Shown one piece after another: positions 19,426 to 29,724 of a stretch of DNA of 64,000 nt. Under the pieces are notes generated by a model. That model worked only from the letters and a program-made list of their open reading frames with translations, ran no database searches and had not been told where the DNA came from. Every line of letters starts with the position of its first letter. Within the stretch, counting starts at the first letter, position 1. The translations under genes and the position numbers were made by a program. The stretch covers positions 248,001-312,000 of the forward strand of contig JAIVFJ010000062.1 in assembly GCA_025765615.1 (NCBI GenBank), read 5' to 3'. The DNA is from Zopfochytrium polystomum (taxonomy: Eukaryota > Chytridiomycota > Chytridiomycetes > Chytridiales > Chytridiaceae).

Positions 19426-20714
19426 TCACTCACTACCATTAAATCGAAGCGCGTGTTCTCTTATTTCCGTTCTCCTTTCATTACCATTGCTTATCTGAAG
19501 AGGTTGCGCTGGACTGTCATCGTTGATGACTGCAATAGGTGGTTCTGGCACATCCCAACTGTCCCTTTTCGATAGCGCAAAATTATGGATCACAAAGCCA
19601 ACGACAATGTGCATGACAACTCTCTTCGAGCTCGCCACATTCGTAATCTTGGTGCGCACCCCACTCAGAGACTCACACCGTCCAAAAGTCTGCCCAAATA
19701 CATGCTCTATGCGAACACGCTGCTTTGCGACCAGTTCGTTGAATGCTTCGTTGCTGGGGATGCTTGCTGCGGGCTGTCGAAACACTGGAATTGTGTTGGG
19801 TGTGACTGCATAAGCACTGTCTGTAAGGACGTACTCGTTTACTGAAAAATGCCTCGCAGGATCCCGAGACTGAGGACCAGCCTTCCAAACAGTTGAGTCA
19901 CTCACAGATCCAGGCCATCCTGCCAAAACTGATCGAATGTAATAGCGATCGTCACAGACCGCCTGAACGTTGAACGCGTACCGTTTCTTGCGATTGAAGT
20001 ATGTCTCCCCATCCTTCTTTGGCCGATAGCGCAAAACCACATCGGTGCCGTCAACAAAGCCGATGCATCCCGGAAATCCCCGATCAGCCATCCTGGATGA
20101 AATGGCACTTCGCTCCTCCACGCCAGGCCAATAGATGTAGCGGTTGGCAAGAGAGAAGATTGCCTCGATCACCCGATTGAAGTAAAGAACAACGGTGCCA
20201 GTGCCGATTCCGAATTCTCGAGCAAACCGACCCAGAGATGCGCCATTGCCACTACATCCGAGCCTTTCCAGAGCGACGATTGCCTGCTGCCAGACTGGGC
20301 GTTGCTTGAAATGGCTGGCGGAATCAGTGTTGAAAACTCGGTGACGCTTGATAATATCAACTAGGGCATAGAATGTCGTTGATCCATTCGAGCAATCTGA
20401 CGAAAGTTCCCATCGTCGAACTGATGCAGGAGACAGCTGTACATGGCGTTTGAAGTTACAATATGGCGCCTGCGAATGACTGTGTAGCGCATCGAATTGA
20501 CGAGGTCAATCTCATCGTCAACATCGTCAAGCTCGTCTTCCAGCAGTTGTAGTTGAAGTCGTAAGTGAAGGCTCCGCCTTGCCCGAGTGAATCTGTTCCT
20601 TTCGTAGTGAGCCTGCCGCAAACGATGGTAGACATCCAGCCACTCTTCGGAAAGTGACACATAGTCGGCATTGAGGTTGTTGAGGAGAAGTCGGCGTCGG
20701 GCTACTCTTGGCAT
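19426..20714 (-). pseudogene. Harbinger (HARBI1-like) DDE transposase with a frame break
   Basis: The N-terminal frame (20714-20361) encodes a basic and then acidic lead (ARRRLLLNNLNADYVSLSEE) up to FDDGNFRQIARM. The family segment STTFYALVDIIKRHRVF continues in a different frame, so one base is off near 20387. From there one frame runs to 19426 with the helix-turn-helix region (GRFAREFGIGTGTVVLYFNR) and the catalytic DDE triad: GFVDGTDVVLRYRP, VLTDSAYAVTPNTIPVF and RIEHVFGQTFGRCESLSG. The stop lies 5 bases from the Myb gene's stop. Without the break it would be about 430 residues, normal for the family. Probably inactive unless the break is an assembly error. Confidence 0.82.
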
Positions 20715-20976
20715 TTTCGAAGTGCTCGCTGGATCTCGTCTATCTCTGTCTCCACCCTAATCGGTCTTTTGTTTGTCTATCTGTTTGCGCCCTCTTACTT
20801 TTCCTGGCTCTGTCGCCTACGGTCTGTCGGCCCCACCATCTGTCTTGTGGCTGCCTGGCTCTTCCTCTTCCGCTTCCTGGCCAGGTTTGACCACCAACTT
20901 TCATTTCGTTGGAAACGAAATAAAAAAACAGTGCAAAGCGGAATCCATTTCGTTTTAAACCAGTCCGTGCGGGGAA

Positions 20977-20989
20977 GGGGTTTGACAAC
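20977..20989 (-). repeat. Right terminal inverted repeat of Harbinger element
   Basis: Reverse complement of the left repeat; the right end extends as four C before TATTAT. Confidence 0.65.
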
Positions 20990-21031
20990 CCCTATTATCT
21001 CTGGTTGGAGAGGTTTTCAGTTGTGTGGGGA

Positions 21032-21441
21032 ATGAGCGAAACACCGTCTGTTCCGCCACAAACCCGCGTGGTGACGGCGTCATTCCCAGAGGACCTGGAC
21101 GCCGCCCGCGCGATCCGTCTGGAGGCCTCTTCCCACGAGATGGCAAGAAGCGGCCGGCGTCCACTTCCCCCCAGACGCATTCTTCCGTTCTAAGAAAAAG
21201 CCCTCCACCAACCCAACACGCAGGGCTTCGATCGCGATCGCGTCTTCGCGATCTTTGACGCCTCGGCGACGCAGCTCCTCCTGCAGTCCCGGCGCAACGA
21301 GACAGATCCGTGGATCACCGTCGCCGCGGCCCAGCTCACCCTGCTTCCACCAGGGCCATGGGGCTTGCAAAAGTAGGCCTCGTGGCTGTTCGGAAGGGGC
21401 ACAGAGGCGCAGGGATGGGATCTCTCCTAATGCGGGAATGA
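21032..21441 (+). pseudogene. Second GNAT acetyltransferase copy, disrupted
   Basis: The arrangement parallels the intact gene at 23683: exon 1 with FPEDLDAARAIRLEASSHEM, an intron (21143-21223) and exon 2 starting GFDRDRVFAIFDASATQLLL and continuing ITVAAAQLTLLPPGPWGL. The acetyl-CoA-binding segment VGLVAVRKGHRGAGMGSLLM then follows in another frame, and a stop at 21439 ends it early; no last exon is visible. The intron start here is GCAAGA, a GC-AG donor, at the same position as the GC-starting intron of the intact copy. Confidence 0.7.
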
Positions 21442-21669
21442 GGCGAGACGGATCACGCTGGGCAGAGTAGTCTTGAGCGCGCAGGAGCCCGCAGGGTGAG
21501 ATTCATTTCGCAGCGCTATATGCCCAGACCACTCACCTCCGCCAACATCTCCAGACCGTTTTACGAGCGAATAGGTTAGGACAAAATCGGAGAAGCAAGC
21601 TACGCCGACGGAGTTCTCCAATGGAAAATGCAGAGGTTATTCTCGTAGCTTGCATCAATTCAAACAGAT

Positions 21670-21868
21670 ATAGGCCTCAGCCGACGGTAGTGTGAGGCCG
21701 GCGAGACCAGTGCTCGGTGCTGCGGCAGCAAGCTGCCAAACGGCGACCGAGCGAGGGTTCAAAAATAACTGTGATAATAGAATAAGCACGGCGATGCCGG
21801 CGGTTAAAGTTATCACACTTTAAAGAACAGATACTACACTTGATCTTAGCCAATAGGCCAGAGAGGAT
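21670..21868 (-). ncRNA. U2 spliceosomal snRNA
   Basis: The minus strand carries the highly conserved U2 5' region: GGCTAAGATCAAGTGTAGTA followed by TCTGTTCTT, including the branch-point-recognition GTGTAGTA. After stem IIa (TTTAAAGTG...AACTTTAA) comes an Sm site ATTTTTG (21766-21760). A stem III with perfect GCTCGGT/ACCGAGC arms follows (21712-21752), and then a terminal stem IV GGCCTCA/TGAGGCC (21673-21699). Length near 199 nt fits U2. The 5' end is set by alignment of ATCCTCTCTGGCC with the known ATCGCTTCTCGGCC start; the 3' end is approximate. Confidence 0.95.
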
Positions 21869-21898
21869 TGTGAGGAGCGACGAAGGGGATGAGATGGG

Positions 21899-21906
21899 TA
21901 TTTAAA
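21899..21906 (-). promoter_or_regulatory. TATA-like box of the U2 snRNA gene
   Basis: TTTAAATA on the minus strand, 31-38 nt upstream of the predicted U2 5' end, a position suited to TATA-directed initiation. Confidence 0.55.
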
Positions 21907-22445
21907 GGGTCGGGGGCTGCGGACTGCGGAGCTAACAGGGGTTGACTTTGCCGACAGCTTGCACTTCCACGAAGAAGCATTGGAGAAGGCATTCCGTGTG
22001 CACGTTTTCCGGTTTTTCTCCAGACCACCGACGTTTGCATATAAGAAGAGCATCTGGGCTTTTCGATAGCGTCGAGTAATGTTCGGTTATACGGCTACTA
22101 AATATTACCGTCTTTGCAGACGAATCGTCGTTTACTTTATTCTGACCAAGGCATTTCGAATACTTTTGACACTGAACTGCAAGCAAGAACAAACGGCATG
22201 GAGGAGAGAAGAGACTGAACAAGTGACGAAATTTCCTGGTGCAAGGTTCGACATCGAGAAGCAAAATTTTACAGCGCTTCTCATTACAAAAGTTGCAGGA
22301 GTGTTTGGAAAGGAACGGCTGCTTCGAAGGATGTTCCGTGTGCTGCTGCCAGTTCTTTGATTTCGGAGTGGGACTGCAATCTTCGTTATTGCTTCCGCCA
22401 CTATTGATGATTCCGCTTGACGTCCCCAAAATAAGATCAGCTCCA
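21907..22445. other. Spacer between U2 promoter and BTB gene
   Basis: No recognisable gene. Several open frames overlap on both strands without natural composition or a known motif. Likely the 3' flank of the BTB gene and the upstream region of the U2 gene. Confidence 0.4.
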
Positions 22446-23464
22446 TCATCTGTTTCCTGTTTCAGCGTAATCGCCGGGCTGAAATTTGAAACGGTCTAGG
22501 GATAAGAAGCACTTTAGATGCGAAAAGAGAGAAGGATTTGGTACCCCTCCAACAATCCAGGAGCAGAGAAGCTCGAGGCAAGACATTGAAATGAAGGGGT
22601 AGGCTATCTTCTGATCCCATTGAGAGGAGTAGTGGGTGGATCTGCGAAGTTGGCTTCGCCAGTTGGCCTTGACGCTGTTTGATGTTAGTTACAGAGAAGA
22701 AAAGAAAGAAAAGAAGGACAAAAAGAAGCAACCGCACACCTTGTTTCACAGTGCGGCATGATTGAGCCAATTTGGAAAAAATCACAGGTTATGAACACGT
22801 CAAGCACTTGCTCTTTGATGACATCGCTCAGCTTCAACCACTTTCCGTCAATTGCAATTATTTGGCCTTTCTGCACGCGGACAGCTTGTTGTTCTCCAGC
22901 AGCAGGAACTTCACCCGCCGCGGCCGATTCGTACATGTACACAATGCAAGCAACCAAAGCCTCCTCAGAAGCGGGGCAGCGGAGCTCCAAGAAGCCGGAG
23001 GAGGCCTCTGCAAACTCCGATTCCCACATGGTTTTGAAGTAGTCTGGCGACAGCATCAGAACGTTCTTGTGGAGAAAGAACGTGCGCCTAGACGGGAGCA
23101 AGCGGATGATGACGTCGCAGGTCCATAGATCGTTGAACAGTAGCTCCTCCCGCGAGGTGGCGTGCGGCTCGGGCAGCCCGAGAAGCGTGCGCACGGCCGT
23201 TGGTGTCGGGTCGGCGGCGGGTGGCGGAGGCTGAGGCGGAGACGGGCGACATCTTTGTTGAATACGAGGACGAATTGTGTCCGATCGTCGCATGACAAGG
23301 AGCACCCCCACCCCCACAACACGATCGGAGAAGGAACCAGTCATAAAACCGTCAAGTCGGCTTAAGGAAAAACACTGGCCGAAAAGCAGACGACTTCGTT
23401 GTCGCTGTCCACCAGCGGATTCAACACGCAGAGCAATCTCAGCGGTTAAAGTTGTCACGGACAC
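22446..23464 (-). CDS. BTB/POZ-domain protein
   Basis: BTB proteins dimerise and often act as adaptors for Cullin-3 ubiquitin ligases. Exon 1 (23464-22741) carries the BTB core: LFNDLWTCDVIIRLLPSRRT, FFLHKNVLMLSPDYFKTMWE, SEFAEASSGFLELRCPASEE and ALVACIVYMYES. After an insert it reads VFITCDFFQIGSIM. A 66-nt intron (22740-22675, GTGTGC...CAG) joins exon 2 (22674-22446), about 76 residues (WDQKIAYPFISMSCLELLCS) possibly equivalent to the post-BTB helices. The N-terminus before the domain is Pro-rich; translation may begin at 23293 rather than 23464. A frame-broken relative lies at about 28761. Function beyond dimerisation unknown. Confidence 0.75.
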
Positions 23465-23682
23465 TACATTTAAGCTGCCAAAAAAACATCGAACGGAATT
23501 GCGAAGGGCATGGTTGGGAGTATTTTAAGGTGCCTGTCGAAAGGAGCTGCCGATTGCGAAACGGGTGGCAAACGACTGCTGGATCGTAAACTGTGTCTGT
23601 CTGAGGTGAAGTGGAAGTCCCCTTTGGCTGGATCGTGCATGCCAAGCCAACAAGAACAAATCTGAGATTGAAAAAAGGGAAA

Positions 23683-24357
23683 ATGGCTTCTTCCCTCGAA
23701 ACCGTCGGAACAGAGATCGCGATCGTGTCAAGCCCTGAGCAGCTGGACGCCGCCTACGCCATCCGCTTCGAAGTGTTCTGCGACGAACAGGCACCGTGCA
23801 CCGACTTTCCTCGATTTTTCCTGCTCCTCCCCACCCCTCGCTTTCGGCCCTAACCCGCACTCTCCCGCCGCCCCCAAGGGTTTCACCCGCGAAATCGAGA
23901 TCGATGAAATCGATCCCATTGCCACCCACTTCCTCCTGCGATCGAAAGCGCCGCCCCATCAGGCCCTCGGCACCGCCCGACTGTCGCTGCTGCCGCCGAC
24001 CGCCACGCACCCGCGCGGGCTGGGCAAGCTCGGGCGGTTGGCGGTGCGGAAGGCGGCGAGGGGCAGCGGCGCGGGGAGGAGACTGGTCGCGGCGGTGGAG
24101 GAGGAGGCGAGGAGGCGCGGGGTCGAGGGGGTCGTTTTGAGCGCGCAGATGCCGAAAGTGTGAGTTTTGCCGGCTCAAGTCGTTCTTCTTCTGCAAATTT
24201 GAAACTCCCCACCACCCCCGCCGGATGTTCGTGAGACTGATCGTTCTTCTCCGGTTGCAACAGCGGCTTCTACGAGATGCTGGGGTACAAGCCCGAGGGT
24301 GAAGAGTACGACGAGGACGGTGCGCCGCACAAAAAGATGGTCAAGCTGCTCGACTGA
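23683..24357 (+). CDS. GNAT-family N-acetyltransferase
   Basis: Three exons: 23683-23790, 23879-24159 and 24264-24357, about 160 residues. It transfers acetyl from acetyl-CoA to an amine. N-terminal segment EQLDAAYAIRFEVFCDEQ, then DPIATHFLLRSK, a strand ALGTARLSLLPP, and the acetyl-CoA loop LGRLAVRKAARGSGAGRRLV (the R-x-x-G-x-G/A motif). It ends with GFYEMLGYKPEGEEYDEDG and PHKKMVKLLD, the C-terminal GNAT strands. The overall layout matches fungal/bacterial ElaA/YjcF-like GNATs that begin with 'AYAIRFEVFCDEQ'. Intron 2 is GT-AG (104 nt). Intron 1 appears to start GC (GCACCG) and ends AAG; the homologous intron in the copy at 21032 also starts GC. Two more fragments of this gene lie in the window. 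Confidence 0.85.
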
Positions 24358-25209
24358 AACGGCTATGTTTTCCCGTCCGCGGAGAAGGCTGCACTCCTTT
24401 CACAAAAGAAATGCAAACAACTTACTCAGTTGCTTCCACCAAGTCGAAAGAGGAAGAGATCCAGTCGCAAAGGAGTTAGGATTCGTCCAGACAGAAAAGG
24501 GCAGAAAGGGAGCGAGGGATGGAAAGAACGATAATGTGAGCGGCGGGCGTTGGCCCTCTCGAATTGTTTGGTTGCTTTTTTCCAAATTTTGGTAAATGTG
24601 TCCTTGCGATTGCTTGCATATAACGTTGTCTCTCATCGATCGTAATAGCTGTTGCTGCAATATTCTGCGTAACCAATTTGAGAGAGAGAGGGAGGAAGGG
24701 AGGTCAGGGACCATGGGGTGAGCTCAGCCGTTGGTTTCCGTCATGGCACGAGATCTCTGAAGTCTCAGATTGAATGCTACAGAATATCGTGCTTTCAAGC
24801 AACCGTGTCAGCGCGCGGCCCGACTCGCAAAATCAACAATAATCATCGTTCATGTTGACTTCCTGAGCAGGTACCGTAAGCTCCGCCCTGGGCTGAAGCG
24901 CCGCTCACCAGTCCGGGGTTTTCCATGAAAGCTTCAGTAAATAGGAGCAATGTCAAAAAGTAACAACGGGCTGACGTGCATCGTCCCATGCTGTGTGAAC
25001 AGGCGCTCAATTTGTCCTCGCAGATTCCCCGGGATTCGCCTGCCAATTGCCGCTCCTCTATCCCGGTGAGCCCAGCCGTCGGTTTTCCGGAACTATTTAC
25101 AAAAACGAAAAATACCGACGACAGCCTAGCTCTGACGCAAGCCTCAAAGCACAGCTTCTTGCTCCTTTCCGTTCGATTTTCATTACCAGTCCGACCCAAA
25201 CGCCCGCTG
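24358..25209. other. Spacer; no gene seen
   Basis: Contains the 3' flank of the GNAT gene and beyond it a stretch with no recognisable motif. A frame downstream of the SET relic on the minus strand runs through 24843 but is not family-like past about 25210. Confidence 0.4.
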
Positions 25210-26214
25210 GCCTCTTGCAAGAGCACGCCCGGCCGGTGCTCCCAGTAATCGATGCCGTATTCAATAGTCACCTCCTCCCCCGCCTCAATCTGCCGCACGG
25301 CCACACACGCGACCTGCCAAATCCCGTCGTATGGCACGTACACCTCCTACGTGTTGGCCTTGTGGCATATTCACAAAACGCAAGAAATTGCTGCGGTACT
25401 GCGCGTCGAAGCCGAGCGACCTGACGTTGCCGTCGGCGTCCATGATATCGGAGGGGTACGCTCACATATATAGTCGGAATTCTCCGCCAACGGAATGATG
25501 CGTAGAGAGATGTCAGCGGTTTCACATTGGAAGGGGCTAGGGGCGAAAACTCACAGTTTGTTAAAACGATCCATACACGCCGATGATGCTGCCCTTTGCT
25601 ACGGGCATCTTTGCAAACATGCGTACCCGACCTCCTTTGACACCCACCGCATCTCGAACCGCTGCTCATCCGGAAGCCCGTGCTCAAACACCCAGCCGAT
25701 CCGCCGTCGCCACTCCTCCTCCGCCTCCGAGTCCTCCAAGTGCAACTCGTCCCGGTGAATGTCGTGCGCCTTCAGGTACCCGACTACAGAAGGGTCGATG
25801 TGCGTCGATGTGCAGCACTGAAAGGCCAAAGTGCGAAGGGAAGTAGTCTTGGAAGTACGACGAGTCAATGGCGTCCCATACCGAGTTGGCGCTGCCCCCG
25901 GGGGATTTGCGAGTTCCGGTGGCGGTTCCCGACGCGCTCGTGGCGTTGTTCACTGGGTGCAATTGCTCGTGAGACGAGAGCGGTGGGTGACGGCAGAGGT
26001 TCAGGCTGCCTGGTGAGAAGAGAGATGCAGCGTTTTTGGAGTCGAGCTGAAAAGCATTGTCGGGGTAATGAGAAGGGTGGGCATTTTGACGTGTGGTGTG
26101 GATGTTAATTGAGGTGACGATGTACATCGAAGACTCAAACAGGTGGCAGAGTTGCTTACCAGGAGTCCGACAACAAGAGCCAAGAAAGAAATAAACGCCC
26201 AGCTGAAAAGTCAC
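25210..26214 (-). pseudogene. SET-domain (lysine methyltransferase-like) gene, broken
   Basis: Read on the minus strand. The N-terminal part begins at about 26214 or 26183 with a short hydrophobic lead, then a Ser/Thr/Asn-rich region and AHDIHRDELHLEDSEAEEEW. Next comes the SET start (RFEMRWVSKEVGYACLQRCP, VAKGSIIGVYG) and, after a gap, GFDAQYRSNFLRFVNMPQGQ. The SET end follows (YVPYDGIWQVACVAVRQIEA, GEEVTIEYGIDYW). The F-x-N and Y-G-x-x-Y-W signatures of SET cofactor binding are recognisable. Frame changes are needed near 25805 and near 25345-25355, and a TAG stands next to the latter, so the gene is broken or contains assembly indels. The middle includes a probable intron that I cannot place. 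Confidence 0.6.
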
Positions 26215-26767
26215 TGAGCTTTGGTATAAACTCAGGCAATCACAACCCCTTCAAGCAAAAGTTATCGGGATGGACGGACAACAGAAACTCTCTTAAACAC
26301 ATTTGGGACTGCCGTACCAAAAGGGTTCAAGCATGTGCCGCTTGTGACAAAGCTGAATGATGCCAAAAATAAAGGAGAAAATTTCTTCTCTGTCTCTTCT
26401 TAGCTGGCGGATTCTGTGGTCATTCGCACAGCCAAGAATCGGCCCTGGCGCGATTGGAAGAGAAGAGGGGACGGGGTTGGAACTTTCAACGTTTATTCAA
26501 GCTTAACGACGAAACAGTGCGGAGACTTCGTATGAATTGAATGCTATAAAGTGAGAGACGAAATCGCGTGCTGAGTGAAAGAGCGATGACAGTGATGCAA
26601 GACGTAGAACACAGGCGGGAAGTTGTCCGGCTAATGCAGGAAAGGACAGGCGGTAAAATGCAGCAAGAGTCAAGAAAATGAAAAAGGCGTTTGCGTAGGG
26701 ACGACAGTGCAACAGTCGGATGCACAAGGCGTGGTGAAGAAGCGGCCGAGATGCGCGGGGAGGCCGC
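26215..26767. other. Spacer; no gene seen
   Basis: Includes a TATAAA-like site on the plus strand at about 26225 and the 3' flank of the next minus-strand gene. No coding or RNA signal recognised. Confidence 0.35.
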
Positions 26768-27670
26768 TTACGCAGTATCGGCATTCCCCACCAAGAGACC
26801 AGAGAGAGGAAACGGATTCTTCGTGTCTCCGAGACTCCTCCTCCCTACGGCTAGCCCCGATACGACAGCGACTGAATCGAACTTGTACCGCAGGATCTGC
26901 ATCTTTGACGCCGACAACATTGACTTCTCCCCTTCTGCCGACGACCGCCTCGCCTGCTGCACGCCGCCCGCTCGCACAATCAGCTGATCCTCGGGCGGCG
27001 GCGACTCAGGCCGCATCATGACCCACGTCAGCCTCCGCCTCGGCTTCTTCGCCATCACCGCCTTGCCGGCCTTACCCGCCGCCGCCGCCACGACCTCGGC
27101 GACATCGACGCCGACAGGCACGGGCCTGCTGCACGGGTGGCAATACCGCTGCTGGAGTTTGTGCACGCACAGTGAGTCTGAGCCGCGGGCCGGGTCGTAG
27201 CGGGCGGCGTACTGGGTCCATCGCTTGCGGTGGTGCAGCAGGCGCGGGGAAGAGAGCCCGTGGTGCTCCACAACGTCGTGGAAGAAGGGTTGTTGTTGTT
27301 GGAGATGGTCGTGCGCGGACAGCGGCGGGGAAATGAGGGGCGAGAAGGTGGGGGCGGGTGGGGACGTGATGACGGCGGCTGGCAGGAGGGTGGGCGAGTT
27401 GTTAGTTGAGTGGTGTGAGGAGAAAGAATCTTGTTTGATGATTGGCGGGAGGATGGGGATGTTCGCAGCTGGCGTATTGGATCCGATGCGGTGAGCTCGA
27501 TCGCAGCAGGCGTGGTAGCTGGCACCGCTCGATGGACTCGGCGAGGGCGATGAAGGACTGCAGGAGCCAGGGCGCTCGCCGTCGGCATCGCGTGCTTGGA
27601 GGGGTGCATGAAAAACGGATGTGTAGTAGTAGTTGTAGTGTTGGGTTGGTTGCGGCGGCGCCTGCTGCAT
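26768..27670 (-). CDS. Cys/His-knuckle family, single-knuckle member A1
   Basis: 300 residues from ATG 27670, chosen because a TATA box (TATAAAG, 27807-27801) lies about 135 bp upstream, which puts a Met at 27778 before the expected transcript start. The N-terminus is His/Pro/Gln/Ser-rich. The core reads RKRWTQYAARYDPARGSDSL, then CVHKLQQRYCHPC (C-x-H-x6-C-x2-C), then a basic box RRRLTWVMMRPESPPPEDQL. The tail is shorter than in paralogues and lacks clear NPFS and GSPTP boxes. A small zinc knuckle plus basic patches suggests a nuclear nucleic-acid or protein-binding role; this is inference. Confidence 0.7.
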   Translation of the reverse strand: MQQAPPQPTQHYNYYYTSVFHAPLQARDADGERPGSCSPSSPSPSPSSGASYHACCDRAHRIGSNTPAANIPILPPIIKQDSFSSHHSTNNSPTLLPAAVITSPPAPTFSPLISPPLSAHDHLQQQQPFFHDVVEHHGLSSPRLLHHRKRWTQYAARYDPARGSDSLCVHKLQQRYCHPCSRPVPVGVDVAEVVAAAAGKAGKAVMAKKPRRRLTWVMMRPESPPPEDQLIVRAGGVQQARRSSAEGEKSMLSASKMQILRYKFDSVAVVSGLAVGRRSLGDTKNPFPLSGLLVGNADTA

Positions 27671-27800
27671 CGTGTGGCCAAGGCAATGGTGGTGGTCACT
27701 GTTGGGTGGGTGGGAGTGGTGGGTGGAGCAAGTGGTGGAGTGCGCTTGTGGGGGTGAGTTTCGTCGGTTGCTTGGCAAGAGCGAGAGCGGGGCCAGCCGC

Positions 27801-27807
27801 CTTTATA
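27801..27807 (-). promoter_or_regulatory. TATA box of member A1
   Basis: TATAAAG on the minus strand, 130 bp upstream of the chosen ATG. Confidence 0.5.
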
Positions 27808-28122
27808 TTAGTAAAAGCGGGGCGGGAAAACGAGGTTGCCGCCGCAAGAAAACCGCAGCAGACGGACAGACAGACGGACGGACAGGAGCTCTGTCAGTCT
27901 TTTTTCCGTTTTGAGAAGGAAAGCCCTCCACGCAGGAGATGATTGTTCGTCTTTTCCCCGTTTTGTCGCAATTTCGCCCTGTTTTGTTTCCTTGTTTTGC
28001 GGCTCTTTCCTCTTCGGGACAGGAAATCATGCCAACAAGCAACACAAAACACATTGGATTGGTAAATGGCCAGGCGCAGCTCATGCGCCGCATTGATTTG
28101 ATGGACAATTGTTTATGGCTTG

Positions 28123-28125
<3 letters not shown>

Positions 28126-28188
<63 letters not shown>
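28126..28188. repeat. (CT)n microsatellite
   Basis: About 31 uninterrupted CT units, followed by degenerate CT-rich sequence to about 28215. Confidence 0.95.
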
Positions 28189-28195
<7 letters not shown>

Positions 28196-28760
28196 TTCTC
28201 TCACTTTCTGTCCGCCCTGACGATCTCGTTCGTTCAAACTTGAAACCCTCCATGATCCTCACGCGCAGATAGACGGACGGCATTGGAGAGAGTTTCAGAT
28301 GCCCACCTGCGGATTGCCAACCCACCTACGATGCGCTCGCCCTCCGTCTTTCACCGCCTGCTTCCTTAGAGGGGAAGCTCCGAACCCGGGAGGAAATTGT
28401 TCACGGATTCAGTCGGCTCTCGTGGAGGCGGGGAGCATAATACTGCTTGCTACCTGAGCGCAGGAAACTTGCCGCTTCCAAAGCTGGTTCTGGCAAACAT
28501 TTTTGAACTGCGGTCTCCTGATCCAGCATCGACAAAACGCCGCCGAAGTGAAACGGCCTCATTTTGAAACATCCCAACATTGGGGAGCAACTCGACGCCC
28601 GCCACACGCTGGGAAACTCACACTCCCACACCCTCATTCTCTCACGCTCGTAATTTTCAGCTTTTCCAAGAATTCAGACTTTTCCCTTACAAAAGCCTGA
28701 TTTCTCAACATTCGGTGCCTCGATCTATAAAAATACTCCCCCAAGACGCAAGAACCGTAA

Positions 28761-29143
28761 ATCCAAGCTCGTCTTCAATGACCTGGCTTCGTGCGACGTC
28801 ATTGTCCGCTTACTACCGTCTGGTCGGGTGCTTTTCCTTCACAAGTTCGTTTTGGTATCCTATTCCGAGTTTTTCAACAAAATGTGGCAGTCTGGACTCG
28901 CCGAAAGCGCTTCGACACGGAGCGGGCAGCCATCGCCAGTCTCGTCCACGCATACCAACAGGCTCAGAATGTGCCTGGATACAAAGCGCAAGAAACCTTC
29001 GTGGTTGACGGAGAGGACTTTATCCCGAGCGCCGTCGCCAAAGATGCTGATAACATTGGATTATTTGCAAATAGACCGTGGAAAGGACGTTTGCAAGGAC
29101 AGGTGCGGAGGTGTTTTGACATTGCACACAATTCCGAATATTG
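28761..29143 (+). pseudogene. BTB-domain relic
   Basis: One frame reads KSKLVFNDLASCDVIVRLLP, then RVLFLHKFVLVSYSEFFNKM and WQSGLAES, clearly the BTB core of the gene at 22446-23464. It continues, after a one-base frame change near 28905, as FDTERAAIASLVHAYQQAQN and a short tail ending at about 29143. A TATAAAAA motif remains at about 28726. No start codon in frame and no second exon are evident; a decayed paralogue. Confidence 0.7.
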
Positions 29144-29724
29144 AGTCCGTTTCCATCCAAGTTTTATGAAAAATTGGTCTCGACCAGAGGTTCAGGAGAA
29201 GATCGTCCACTCGTTCGTCCCGGGATTTTCGGTGGGTGTTCAGGCGAACTCTTTTGGCTGGGTAGGGCGAATGTCCTTTGTTTTTTCTTGGTTGCGTCAT
29301 TTGTGCTCGTGGTATCCCGAGATCAGACAAAAAGAAAAAAGCTTCTTCCCAAGCCACAGCCCCAAATTGGCAAGAATGAGACTCACCTTCCTTCCATATC
29401 CGGATGATTGGCTTGTTTTTTTTTTTTCTTTTTCCCTCCTCGCTTGTGTGGAACGCGCCGTTCGGGAACTTCCTTGGCAATTGCTCGGAGACCTCTCTCC
29501 AAGCTGCTCTACCACCCCACATGGACCGGTCTCCTCACCACTACCAAGCTCCTACCTGTGCCGCGAAGGACTAGGCAATCGTAGCAATGGAGCAGAGCAG
29601 AGAGGGAACGTTTGTGTGTGTGTGTGTGTGTGTGCTTTATTGATCGGCATGATATGCAAAGAAGGAAAGCGGTTTGGCCAAAGAAAAAACTTCAACTCCC
29701 TAAACGAGAAGGGCGTCCAGAAAA

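Larger units (their letters stand above)
12137..20989. mobile_element. PIF/Harbinger-type DNA transposon, split by a nested Ty3 element
   Basis: The span is bounded by a 13-bp perfect inverted repeat (GTTGTCAAACCCC) at 12137-12149 and its complement at 20977-20989. Inward of these, ACGGAC and AAAACG recur at similar positions, so the inverted repeats are longer but imperfect. Inside are the two proteins usual for this superfamily in convergent order: a Myb/SANT-like gene (+) and a DDE transposase (-), separated by 5 bases. Without the 5.3-kb retroelement it would be about 3.5 kb. Sub-terminal hairpins occur at 12248-12271 (11-bp arms) and 20903-20921. The expected 3-bp target duplication (TTA/TAA) is not clear: the left flank is a TA run and the right flank is TATTAT. 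Confidence 0.7.

Noticed and set aside
29618..29634. (GT)n tract as a regulatory element
   Set aside because: Short simple repeat with no other supporting feature; similar CA/GT tracts occur at many places in the window.
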